Below are positions 45,646 to 53,153 of a DNA stretch of 61,876 nt, piece by piece. The number at the start of each line of letters is the position of its first letter. Position 1 is the first letter of the stretch. This DNA is from Planctomycetes bacterium GWF2_41_51 (lineage in GTDB: Bacteria > Planctomycetota > Phycisphaerae > Sedimentisphaerales > UBA12454): positions 1-61,876 of the forward strand of contig MHXZ01000021.1 in the NCBI GenBank assembly GCA_001825665.1, given 5' to 3'. Made by a program: the position numbers and the translations under genes. The notes beneath the pieces were generated by a model that saw nothing but the letters and a program-made list of their open reading frames with translations, did not search any database and was not told the origin of the DNA.

Positions 45646-45674
45646 TTGCAAACCTGCGATAAAAGGCATAATTA
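45646..45674 (+). promoter_or_regulatory. Candidate promoter of the paired small genes
   Basis: TTGCAA (45646-45651), a 17 bp spacer and TAATTA (45669-45674) would start transcription next to the ATG at 45680, giving a nearly leaderless message. This region divides the minus-strand replication block from the plus-strand block of the island. Confidence 0.35.
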
Positions 45675-45679
45675 ATAAT

Positions 45680-45919
45680 ATGCTTTTAACCTTAAAACAG
45701 TTCGTTGAGAAGTATAAAGACCTGAACCTTACAATCGGCTGTATGAGAATGGCAATTTATAGAGGGCATCTATTGGCCATTAAAACATCAAATCATTGCT
45801 GGCAAGTTGACCCTAAAGACGTGCTTAGCTGGCTTTCAAATATTAACCATAACAATCCAGCGGCAATTAGAAAGCTGAACGAAATTTTCTATTCTGAAAA
45901 ATTCATAGGCAATGAATGA
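45680..45919 (+). CDS. Small excisionase-fold-like protein, first of a tandem pair
   Basis: This 79 aa protein shares with the next gene product the pattern LxLxQFVxxxK, GCMRMAIYRGHLLAIK, PKDVLSWL and NPAAIRKLNEIFY. The middle resembles an HTH with a wing, as in excisionases. The function is unknown. It overlaps the next ATG (ATGA). No ribosome site is visible. Confidence 0.55.
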   Translation: MLLTLKQFVEKYKDLNLTIGCMRMAIYRGHLLAIKTSNHCWQVDPKDVLSWLSNINHNNPAAIRKLNEIFYSEKFIGNE

Positions 45920-46284
45920 GCAAAAAAAGGCTAACTCTTGCGCAATTTGTTAAGCACCCTAAATATAAACAGTTGAATATAACGGCCGGTTGTTTAGCAA
46001 ATGTAATTAAAAGAGGGCAACTATCTGCGTTTAAACACCCTGAGCAACCATTAAAGATAGCCCCGGACGATGTTTTTAGATGGTTAGTCAAGCTGAATAA
46101 AGGCAATCCAAAAGCAATACAAAAGCTAAACCAGATATTTTACGGTACAGATTTCTATGCAGAGCAAGAGCAGGAAATGATTGCAAAGCTAACAGAAAGA
46201 TACGAAAATTTATTAGTTTGCACCCCAGAGATGGTTAATAGGATAATGAGCGATAAAATACGCCGCAAGTCCCGGAAACCATAA
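45916..46284 (+). CDS. Small excisionase-fold-like protein, second of a tandem pair
   Basis: This 122 aa paralog of the preceding protein has LTLAQFVKHPKYKQLNITAGCLANVIKRGQLSAFK, PDDVFRWLVKLN and NPKAIQKLNQIFY. It adds a helical, charged C-terminus of about 40 residues. The coupled pair suggests a heterodimeric DNA-binding regulator. I recognise no named family. Confidence 0.6.
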   Translation: MSKKRLTLAQFVKHPKYKQLNITAGCLANVIKRGQLSAFKHPEQPLKIAPDDVFRWLVKLNKGNPKAIQKLNQIFYGTDFYAEQEQEMIAKLTERYENLLVCTPEMVNRIMSDKIRRKSRKP

Positions 46285-46460
46285 TTATCAATGACATTTT
46301 TCGATAGAACAAATAAATTTATTTTATCAGCCTTTATTATAGGTTTTTAGGACAAAAAGGCAAATAATCAGCCCTATAAATCGACTTGTTTATTCCCCTA
46401 AAATCTGATATTATATTTCTACAATTAAATGTTTAAGTAACGAGTTTTAGGAGAAAAAAT

Positions 46461-46859
46461 ATGAAAAGAATGTGGATATTTGTGGTGGTGACAATTTTAT
46501 CGGCCTTCATTACCGGCTGTGGTGAAGGTGATGCAGTTACCATCAGGACGGAGAACAGACTGAACATATCAAAAATCAGCTTAGGTATGACAAGACCGGA
46601 AGTTCTGGAACTCATGGGTGATAAAAGCGCCAGGACAAGCTTCGGCAAAAACGCAGTTACGGTAACAAATCCATATCGAAGCGAACTTAGGCAGGCAAAC
46701 GGCCAGAATTATGAGGTACTTTATTATTACACGCATCAAGACCAAAAGGATTGGCCCGGGAAGCGGTTTAAAATACTTGAACGTGAATTGACTCCAGTGG
46801 TGTTAAAAGAAGATAAAGTCATTGGATGGGGAAATAAGTTTTTATCAGATTTAAGATAA
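46461..46859 (+). CDS. Small lipoprotein with a BamE/DUF3192-like segment
   Basis: This 132 aa protein has a lipobox signal (VVTILSAFITGC). The first part of the mature chain, ISKISLGMTRPEVLELMGDKS, has the form of the SmpA/BamE and DUF3192 helix unit. The rest is beta-rich. It would sit in the envelope. It is one of three plus-strand envelope genes on the island, with AGGAGA before the ATG. Confidence 0.65.
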   Translation: MKRMWIFVVVTILSAFITGCGEGDAVTIRTENRLNISKISLGMTRPEVLELMGDKSARTSFGKNAVTVTNPYRSELRQANGQNYEVLYYYTHQDQKDWPGKRFKILERELTPVVLKEDKVIGWGNKFLSDLR

Positions 46860-46885
46860 ACGAGATTCTATAAGGCGTGTGAGAC

Positions 46886-47320
46886 ATGAAAAAGTTTTTT
46901 TTCTGTGCATTTATTCTTTTAATGATTGTTTTCTTGGTTTCAACGGTGAGCCTTCTTTTGCTTGCACACGATTATGATCTATTCGATGATGATGTCGGCA
47001 TATGGGGATCGGCCTATGCAATATTTCTTGTTTTTTTGATATGGTTCGGGCATGTCTTTTTTAAATACAAACAGGTTCTGCTTGCATTCGTTCTAATTCT
47101 GATTGTAATTTCCTGCCTATTTCCACCGTGGCAGGATATTTATCAAGAATATCGAGGTGGTATCAAAAATTGCAAACCTGCGGGGTATGGGTTTATAGTC
47201 GTACCACCTGACTGTGCCAATTTTATTGATTTTGGTAGGCTCGGCTTGCAAATAGGATTATTGGTATTTATTGGCTGTTGCGTGAGATACTCTGGATATA
47301 TATTTCATCAGGAAAAATAA
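46886..47320 (+). CDS. Membrane protein with four predicted segments
   Basis: This 144 aa protein has hydrophobic stretches at about residues 5-27, 42-60, 66-84 and 117-137. A soluble loop with two Cys residues (GIKNCKPAGYGFIVVPPDCANF) lies between the third and fourth. It is not recognised. It lies between two lipoprotein genes and could be an envelope partner of them. Confidence 0.6.
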   Translation: MKKFFFCAFILLMIVFLVSTVSLLLLAHDYDLFDDDVGIWGSAYAIFLVFLIWFGHVFFKYKQVLLAFVLILIVISCLFPPWQDIYQEYRGGIKNCKPAGYGFIVVPPDCANFIDFGRLGLQIGLLVFIGCCVRYSGYIFHQEK

Positions 47321-47353
47321 AAAACATTAACAATTTTTTTTAGGGAGATTGAT

Positions 47354-48289
47354 ATGAAAAAAACAATAGTAATATCAATAATAGCAGTTTTCGTGACAGG
47401 GTGTAATGAGGCAAATCAAAAACGAAAACCTTTTGCAAGTACAGACTTAAAACTTGGTATGCAATTTAGCCAAGTGGAGCAAATATGCAATGGAACTATG
47501 GAGTTAGTGTCTTCCGAAACGATACCCGATTCCAATGGTTGCTCTAAAACAATTTATCGTATGTGGCCGAACGAAACAAAAACTCCAATTGGCATTAGAT
47601 GTATCGCCGGCACACCTTCTGCTGTTTGGGCTGGCGGTAAGGATATCAGGCCGTACTTGCTTACATTTACCACTTATCCGCCGCTGACAAAAGAAGACGT
47701 GGACAAACTGATTGAACTTGGAAAAATTGACCCCAATAATCAGGAGACCGCCTATAAAGTATTTGTCGGCTTTGTTTATAACCCGCTTGTCGATGCCCGC
47801 ATTGATACTGAAGGATACCAAAGGCAATTAGCGGAATATCAGCAATACCTTGCAAATTGGCAAAAAATAACTGAACAAAGGCAACCACCTACAGTGCTTC
47901 ATCTGGATACGCAGCCAGTGATTATACAACAATTTGATAATTCTCTGGGGGCAATCAACATCAATAAATATAACCCTAATTCACTTGCAAATCCGTATGG
48001 CGCTGGGAGTCCGTACAAATCAGACGGATTAATGAACCCTTATAGTCAATACGGAAGCCCTTATAGTAATAAATCCTGGCGAAATCCCTATGCTACGGAC
48101 GCTCCGAAACTTTATGACTCTCAAGGTAATTACCGGGGTAAATTAAGCTCTAATCCTTACGATCCAGAATCCACGTCCAATCCATATGGCAGATATGGAA
48201 GTCGCTATTCGCCGGATAGCATCAATAACCCTTATGGTACCGGGAATCCATATTCCAACGAACCAATTTTTGTGATTCCCTCTCCATAG
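47354..48289 (+). CDS. Lipoprotein with a C-terminal Asn-Pro-Tyr repeat region
   Basis: This 311 aa lipoprotein (signal ending FVTGC) has an N-terminal BamE-like unit (TDLKLGMQFSQVEQICNG). A middle region is rich in Gln and Tyr. The C-terminal 110 residues carry repeated NPYG/NPYS, GSPY and SNPY units. The repeat tail is low complexity and probably extended at the cell surface. AGGGAG precedes the ATG. The function is unknown. Confidence 0.65.
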   Translation: MKKTIVISIIAVFVTGCNEANQKRKPFASTDLKLGMQFSQVEQICNGTMELVSSETIPDSNGCSKTIYRMWPNETKTPIGIRCIAGTPSAVWAGGKDIRPYLLTFTTYPPLTKEDVDKLIELGKIDPNNQETAYKVFVGFVYNPLVDARIDTEGYQRQLAEYQQYLANWQKITEQRQPPTVLHLDTQPVIIQQFDNSLGAININKYNPNSLANPYGAGSPYKSDGLMNPYSQYGSPYSNKSWRNPYATDAPKLYDSQGNYRGKLSSNPYDPESTSNPYGRYGSRYSPDSINNPYGTGNPYSNEPIFVIPSP

Positions 48290-48746
48290 AAGTTTAGCAA
48301 TCACAAGGGATAAAATAGCAGTATCAATCCCTATCATTTTTTTGATTTACATGGCTTTGTGATGGTAATGTTCCAATCGCCATTTAAGCCGTTATTTATG
48401 AGGCATTGTTTCTCAATTACTAATAAATTCCTCAAAGACCTAAAAAAGTCAGGATGACCCTTGCCCTAATTTGTTAAAATATCTTCACTCGCGTCTAGGG
48501 GGAAACGCTATCAGTTCATCTTTCCCACAACCTAGATTCATACGATTTTCTACAAAAAGCCATGCCTTTTTACATGTAAGAGAATTCATTTTTAGCTTGA
48601 AATCGGCGCTTTAGATATTTCTAAAGGCCCGAAAAAGTCTGACTTTTCTGACTCTTTGAGAAAAATTCCACAAACCCTTTTTTATATGTAAGAATATTCA
48701 GGTTTTATTTCATAAATCATAGAAGTTTTTGGCCGATTTTTACGCA
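48290..48746. other. Gene-poor stretch with decayed coding repeats
   Basis: No convincing gene lies here. Two segments resemble the start of the small frame at 48747: 48434-48454 (CAAAGACCTAAAAAAGTCAGG) and about 48620-48645. When translated they give K-x-L/P-KKSG-like peptides. A second repeat, ATGTAAGA plus ATTCA, occurs at about 48572 and 48686. The stretch looks like worn copies of a short unit. Confidence 0.35.
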
Positions 48747-48959
48747 ATGAACCAAACAATTACAAAAGGTTTTCCCAAAGACCCAAAAAAGTCCGGGGTT
48801 TGTTCGATTATCAATAGTCGCTTCAAAGTGGCTGAAGAGTCTGGATATGTTAAGAAAAATATAAATCTTGATTTGGTCCTAAACACATTTAAACAGCTTT
48901 ATATTGAATTTTCCCCTGACCCCTACCAAGTATCGGATTTCAAAAATGGCATTTTTTAA
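48747..48959 (+). CDS. Short hypothetical island protein
   Basis: This 70-codon frame (starting MNQTITKGFPKDPKKSG) follows two degenerate copies of its first part. It has no clear ribosome site. The middle (SGYVKKNINLDLVLNTFKQLYIEF) would be helical. It may be real or a relic. Confidence 0.3.
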   Translation: MNQTITKGFPKDPKKSGVCSIINSRFKVAEESGYVKKNINLDLVLNTFKQLYIEFSPDPYQVSDFKNGIF

Positions 48960-49101
48960 GTTATTGTTAAATAACAACTTATAAACAGCAAAAAGGTGTT
49001 AACTGTGGCGCGTAGTAATTCCTGCAAAATATTTTATCGTTCTTGTAACAAAGGTAACAAAACCCTACATTTTAAAAAACAAAAAATGATTAATTAGCGG
49101 G

Positions 49102-49410
49102 TCAAAATGTTCGCCGCTTGCCCCGAAAACAAAAGCCAGCAGGTAGATTACTGACTCGTTCTATTCGCCTGTCTATCAGTTCTTTAATATAAAATTCAAT
49201 AAAGGGTTTGCGTTTCAATTCGTACCCTATCCATCGGGCTGAATGAGGGGAAAACTTAGCTCTTATCGCCGCCTGTGTTGCGTTAAAGTCGATTAGATAC
49301 TCTAAACAAAAGTTATATCGCTTCGGGGTCATATTGACCGCCAAGATTATATTTAGGCTTTGAGGGTCTTTCACTTTTTCGATTATGGCGGTTTTTATAA
49401 AACTGTGCAT
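49102..49410 (-). CDS. terS: Small-terminase-like DNA-binding protein (Terminase_2 type)
   Basis: This protein is up to 102 aa, or 76 aa if it starts at ATG 49332, which fits the family start better (MTPKRYNF). The segment RYNFCLEYLIDFNATQAAIRAKFSPHSARWIGYELKRKPFIEFYI follows the small-terminase HTH pattern of phage and SaPI TerS closely. It is shorter than a usual TerS (about 150 aa) and lacks most of the oligomerisation region, so it may be truncated. It is the hallmark gene for a satellite that redirects helper-phage packaging. Confidence 0.7.
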   Translation of the reverse strand: MHSFIKTAIIEKVKDPQSLNIILAVNMTPKRYNFCLEYLIDFNATQAAIRAKFSPHSARWIGYELKRKPFIEFYIKELIDRRIERVSNLPAGFCFRGKRRTF

Positions 49411-49778
49411 ATTTTGATTTTTCGGCGTTTTCTATAATCTCGATACGCCTGCTTTCTTCGGTTTTCGGCACATTTACGGCAAAGTCTTTGACGTGGTTTC
49501 AATGCCTGCCCGCAAGAGCAGATCCTTGCCTGATTTGCTTTGGCCGGCATGTATTGGAAATTGGTTTTTTTAGTATAATCAGTCAAGATGTTTTCAAACC
49601 CTAACTGTGCTGCTGTCGGCAAAACGGCTCTTTCAAAATAAGAACATCGCTCGCAGCTCTCGACTTTACACTTATTGCCGAATATACAACCGCCGCGATC
49701 TCGGTCGTAATTGGCACAACCTGCCAGCCTGTTCGAAATATCCCCTTTGATAAACCTGATTAGTCCGCAAGTTTTCAT
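49395..49778 (-). CDS. Cysteine-rich zinc-ribbon protein next to terS
   Basis: This 127 aa protein has two cysteine clusters. One is at residues 20-45 (GCANY...GGCIFGNKCKVESCERC), possibly iron-sulfur or zinc binding. A C-terminal zinc ribbon (CSCGQALKPRQRLCRKC) is followed by a very basic tail (RRKQAYRDYRKRRK). The end overlaps the terS frame by 16 bp. The nucleic-acid role is inferred from the basic tail. Confidence 0.6.
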   Translation of the reverse strand: MKTCGLIRFIKGDISNRLAGCANYDRDRGGCIFGNKCKVESCERCSYFERAVLPTAAQLGFENILTDYTKKTNFQYMPAKANQARICSCGQALKPRQRLCRKCAENRRKQAYRDYRKRRKIKICTVL

Positions 49779-49914
49779 TTACCCTGTTCCTGCTGATTTC
49801 CGGATTGACTGTTTTCATTGGTTTTCGGGGCTTTTGGGCAGTTTTTGGCCAGTTGACTATATTGCATTTACCTTAAATCCTTATTTAACAAATCCTTATG
49901 TTTTTTTAGCTATC

Positions 49915-49936
49915 GGTTCGAATCCTATCACCCCGA
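49915..49936. repeat. attR core
   Basis: This is a perfect 22 bp copy of the tRNA-Pro 3' end (37038-37059), with the flanking base on each side different. It marks the right end of the island. Confidence 0.9.
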
Positions 49937-50561
49937 CTGCTTTCAAGCAGGTAAACTATGGCCTCGTTTATCTGTTTTTCACGCTCCCGTTGGTCGCTCG
50001 ATTATTGTTAATCGCAAGAAATTCAAAACAAATGCCAGTTGGCCCCACTGCCTTTAGGCAGGTAAACTAAAACAAAGATGCGTTTGCCTGCGCTTTTCAC
50101 TCCGCTTGGTCGCTTGGTTCAAATCGGAAAAATGCGCAGGTAAAAAATTGCGCGTTTTGGTGAAGTAAAAAAATTTTTAGTTTTCATAAGTCCTTATTTT
50201 ACGTTCATCAAACGAAAACGCCTAAAAATACGTAAATAAAAGACTTATGAGCGATTTTCGAAAAATGAACGACTGTAAACAGCTATCAATGCCCCGCTTG
50301 TAACGTTTTTAAAAGAAATGAAAAAAAATTAAAAAAATTGTATTTATTTCGATGAAAAATTAAAAAAAATGGTATGAAAAGTATATCAAAATGAAGCGTT
50401 TTCTATAGAGGTTCAGGGGAGAGAATTGCTGCTATCGTAGCCAATTCTACAGGGCAGGCGACGGCGCCAAGACACTAAGAAAATTTAAAATGCCACATAG
50501 CTTCCCAAAGCCGTGTACTTCGACAGCTAATATTTTGTGAAAATCTAAGAATAGCATAATC
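49937..50561. other. Intergenic region right of the island
   Basis: I see no gene here. Two imperfect copies of a ~70 bp unit occur: 49931-50000 (hairpin CTGC/GCAG, then GTAAACTA, then a TTTTCAC...TGGTCGCT ending) and 50043-50117 (CTGCC-TTTA-GGCAG, GTAAACTA, same ending). The rest, 50160-50400, is AT-rich with A/T runs. The copies resemble a dispersed intergenic repeat. Confidence 0.5.
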
Positions 50562-50918
50562 TCATTTTTTTTCCGAGTCGGAACGAGACTGGTTTTTCCA
50601 TCGGCATTGATTGCCCTTTCCTGTCTGAGAAATTTCAATATGTCCGCCCTCGATTTTAATTGCCTTACCATTCACAAGGGAATCTGCGATTTTTTTATTT
50701 GCCGAATCGATGATCCTGCCGAAAGTCTGTCTTGAAACTGACATCTTTGCTGCGGCATCGGCCTGATAAAGGCCTTCAAGATAAGCGAGCCTGATAGCTT
50801 CGAGTTCATCGACTGTCAAAACAGTCTGCTCAAGACACGACATCGGTACGCCTCTTGGTTTGAAATAGACGACCGAAGGCATTTGTGCAATAATTCTTTG
50901 ATTTACGGGTCTTGGCAT
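50562..50918 (-). CDS. DUF134 DNA-binding regulator
   Basis: This 118 aa protein belongs to the DUF134 family: PRP at the N-terminus, [45 protein letters not shown] as the HTH (about 35-75), and [18 protein letters not shown]. Family members often sit beside NifX-like and MinD-like genes, as here. It is the last gene of the run and a candidate for binding the palindrome at the promoter (55015-55034). Confidence 0.88.
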   Translation of the reverse strand: MPRPVNQRIIAQMPSVVYFKPRGVPMSCLEQTVLTVDELEAIRLAYLEGLYQADAAAKMSVSRQTFGRIIDSANKKIADSLVNGKAIKIEGGHIEISQTGKGNQCRWKNQSRSDSEKK

Positions 50919-50930
50919 AATCGTCCTGTA

Positions 50931-51269
50931 TTAATGGTCACAGGCGTTTTTACCAGATACAAGCTCATCATTCAAGAATTGTTTTATAACTTCATCGGCA
51001 TCCTGCGGCTCTATTCCGGCTATCACATTTACATCGCTTTGATTTAACAGGTCAACAGCTCTTTGGCCGATTCCACAGGTAATAAGGCAATTAACGCCCA
51101 TTTCTTTGAGCCATTTCGGTAAAACTCCGGGTTCGTGCGGCGGCGGTATTACCAATTGTTTACTAATGACTGTTTTTGAATTCTTGTCCACATCAGCGAA
51201 TAGAAAATTTTCACTATGTCCGAAATGCTGAGAAACTTTGTTCGCGATAAGAGGCATTGCTATCTTCAT
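50931..51269 (-). CDS. NifX/NifB-type (dinitrogenase iron-molybdenum cofactor) domain protein
   Basis: This 112 aa single-domain protein of the Nitro_FeMo-Co family reads MKIAMPLIANKVSQHFGHSENF, CLITCGIGQRAVDLL and VNVIAGI. It ends in a Cys/His pair (NACDH). The family carries metal or Fe-S clusters. No nitrogenase genes are here, so a general metal or cluster role is more likely. A second copy is near the start of the run. Confidence 0.85.
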   Translation of the reverse strand: MKIAMPLIANKVSQHFGHSENFLFADVDKNSKTVISKQLVIPPPHEPGVLPKWLKEMGVNCLITCGIGQRAVDLLNQSDVNVIAGIEPQDADEVIKQFLNDELVSGKNACDH

Positions 51270-51305
51270 TTTTAATTTCCTTTTCTAAAAAAACTTATAA
51301 TTATT

Positions 51306-52301
51306 TCAGGCAAATTCATACAAAATTTTCTGCCATATAGTTTTTATTTTTTCCGCAATTTCGCAGTCAGTATATTCGATAAGCGCAGCTTTCATTAATT
51401 GTGCTTTTGTGAAAGCTTCATCGTAGGGTATTTTTCCTATAACTTTCAGGCCGAGTTCAGCGGCTTGTTGTTCGATAATGCCGCTCATTTCGGGATTAAT
51501 GTCCGCTTTATTAATGCACACTAACGTTTTAATTTTGAAATTACTGGTAAGCTTTGCTACTCTTTCCAAGTCGTGTTTGCCTGAAAGTGTAGGCTCTGTT
51601 ACCACAAGAACCAAATCGGCTCCGGTAATTGATGCGATAACGGGGCAACCGATTCCGGGGGAGCCGTCGATAATTATTAAATCTTTATTTTGTTCTTCAG
51701 CGATTTTTTTTGCTTCTTTTCGAATCAATGTTACAAGTTTGCCGCTGTTTTCTTCAGCAATTCCTAATTTGGCGTGTACCATGGGTCCGAAGCGCGTATC
51801 CGATATGAACCATTCACCATTAACAACTAATCTAAAATCAATAGCGTTTACCGGGCAGAACTCTACGCAGACTTTGCATCCCTGGCAAGCGAAAGAGTCG
51901 ATTCTGAAGATTGTTGAGCCGGCCAAACCCATCGACTGCTGCATTTCACGGATAAGCGTCCGGTCTCGAACAGAGCAGGAACGTTTGCAATGTTCACAGT
52001 TTTCACAATCTTTTAAACCTGATGCCGTCTCATCAGCATTATCATCCTGCACGACGGCTCCAAATCTACAATGTGACAGGCATACGCCGCAACCGATACA
52101 TTTATCAGTATGAATAAATGCTTTTTTTCCACCTGAAAAATCTGACCTCTTCCTTATCGTCGGCGACAAGACCAGATGCAAATCGGCAGCATCGACATCG
52201 CAATCGGCAATCACGGAATTTTGAGCCAATGACGCAAATGCAGCAGCAATGCTTGTTTTGCCTGTCCCCCCTTTACCGCTGATTATGACTAATTCTTTCA
52301 T
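51306..52301 (-). CDS. MinD-type ATPase with inserted ferredoxin domain, copy 2
   Basis: This 331 aa protein has a deviant Walker A (SGKGGTGKTSIAAAF) at the N-terminus. Two 4Fe-4S motifs are inserted at about residues 70-180 (CIGCGVCLSHCRFGAV and CQGCKVCVEFCPVNAI), with extra cysteines between them (CENCEHCKRSC). The ATPase core (IIDGSPGIGCPV) then resumes. The family is thought to act in Fe-S or metallocofactor delivery. The start overlaps the paralog stop by four bases. Confidence 0.87.
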   Translation of the reverse strand: MKELVIISGKGGTGKTSIAAAFASLAQNSVIADCDVDAADLHLVLSPTIRKRSDFSGGKKAFIHTDKCIGCGVCLSHCRFGAVVQDDNADETASGLKDCENCEHCKRSCSVRDRTLIREMQQSMGLAGSTIFRIDSFACQGCKVCVEFCPVNAIDFRLVVNGEWFISDTRFGPMVHAKLGIAEENSGKLVTLIRKEAKKIAEEQNKDLIIIDGSPGIGCPVIASITGADLVLVVTEPTLSGKHDLERVAKLTSNFKIKTLVCINKADINPEMSGIIEQQAAELGLKVIGKIPYDEAFTKAQLMKAALIEYTDCEIAEKIKTIWQKILYEFA

Positions 52302-53149
52302 AAATTTTTTCTGAGCTTTTGTATGTCTTCATATAATTTTAAAAACTTCTGCCTATAATCGGGTATTGCCTCTACTATCATCACGCCGCGTGAATAATTT
52401 TCTGCAATCTTTCGGTCATCGGGTATTTGCAAAAGCACTTCAATATTCTCTTTTTTACAATAATTTATTACCGAATCGTCTCCGATGCCATTTCTGTTTA
52501 TCGCAACAGCGAAGGGTATTTTTAATTGGCGTATCATACCAACTGCCAATTCCAAATCGTTGAGGCCAAAGGGAGTGGGTTCTGTTACAAGCAGAACAAA
52601 ATCGCTGCCCTTTACCGCTGTAATTACAGGACACGAAGTTCCGGGCGGCGCGTCTATAATATTAATTATGTCCTCTTGTATTTGCTTTTTGATATGTCTT
52701 ATCAATGCGGGAGTCTGGATTGCTCCTATGTCGAGTTTGCCGCGGCCAAAATATACACCGTTTGACTTGCCGAATTGTGCTGTTCCGATTTTACGCTGTT
52801 TTTCAGTAATAGCTCCAGACGGGCAGATTGCGATACATCCGCCGCAGGAATGGCATAAATTCTCAAAAACTAAAACATCGTTTTGCGAGCTGATGATTGC
52901 ACAGTATTGACAAAGCTGTCCGCATTTTCCACAACCGGTGCATTTTTTTAAATCTACTTCGGGCACCCCTACTGTAACATCTTCAGTGGTTTCAATATTC
53001 GGCTTTAAAAAAATATGTCCGTTAGGTTCTTCGGCATCACAATCAAGATATTGAACCTGTTGGCCAGCGATAGCCAGCGACATTGCGAGATTCGTTGATA
53101 TCGTGGTTTTGCCGGTACCGCCTTTTCCGCTTGCGACAGAAATAATCAT
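52298..53149 (-). CDS. MinD-type ATPase with inserted ferredoxin domain, copy 1
   Basis: This 283 aa paralog of the next gene product has Walker A SGKGGTGKTTISTNLA. The ferredoxin motifs are CTGCGKCGQLCQYCAI and CHSCGGCIAICPSGAI, and the core continues as IIDAPPGTSCPV. It probably forms a heterodimer with the other copy. The ATGA overlap and matched size support a two-subunit device. Confidence 0.87.
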   Translation of the reverse strand: MIISVASGKGGTGKTTISTNLAMSLAIAGQQVQYLDCDAEEPNGHIFLKPNIETTEDVTVGVPEVDLKKCTGCGKCGQLCQYCAIISSQNDVLVFENLCHSCGGCIAICPSGAITEKQRKIGTAQFGKSNGVYFGRGKLDIGAIQTPALIRHIKKQIQEDIINIIDAPPGTSCPVITAVKGSDFVLLVTEPTPFGLNDLELAVGMIRQLKIPFAVAINRNGIGDDSVINYCKKENIEVLLQIPDDRKIAENYSRGVMIVEAIPDYRQKFLKLYEDIQKLRKNL

Positions 53150-53153
53150 AGGC

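Larger units (their letters stand above)
37038..49936. mobile_element. 12.9 kb phage-satellite-like integrated island in tRNA-Pro
   Basis: The island is bounded by a 22 bp direct repeat of the tRNA-Pro 3' end and has an integrase at the tRNA-proximal edge. It contains a Cro-like regulator, excisionase/AlpA-type small HTH proteins, a DnaC-like loader, a replication protein gene with internal iterons, two blocks of exported cargo genes and a small-terminase-like gene at the far end. No capsid, portal, large terminase, tail or lysis gene is recognised, and no conjugation gene. This combination is typical of phage-inducible chromosomal islands. A decayed prophage is the alternative. Confidence 0.8.

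Noticed and set aside
45432-45662. 76-codon plus-strand frame at the island strand switch
   Set aside because: It lies across the structured leader and promoter region, has no ribosome site and no recognisable pattern.
49711-50070. 119-codon plus-strand frame across attR
   Set aside because: It crosses the attachment site and the intergenic repeats and is antisense to the zinc-ribbon gene at its start.
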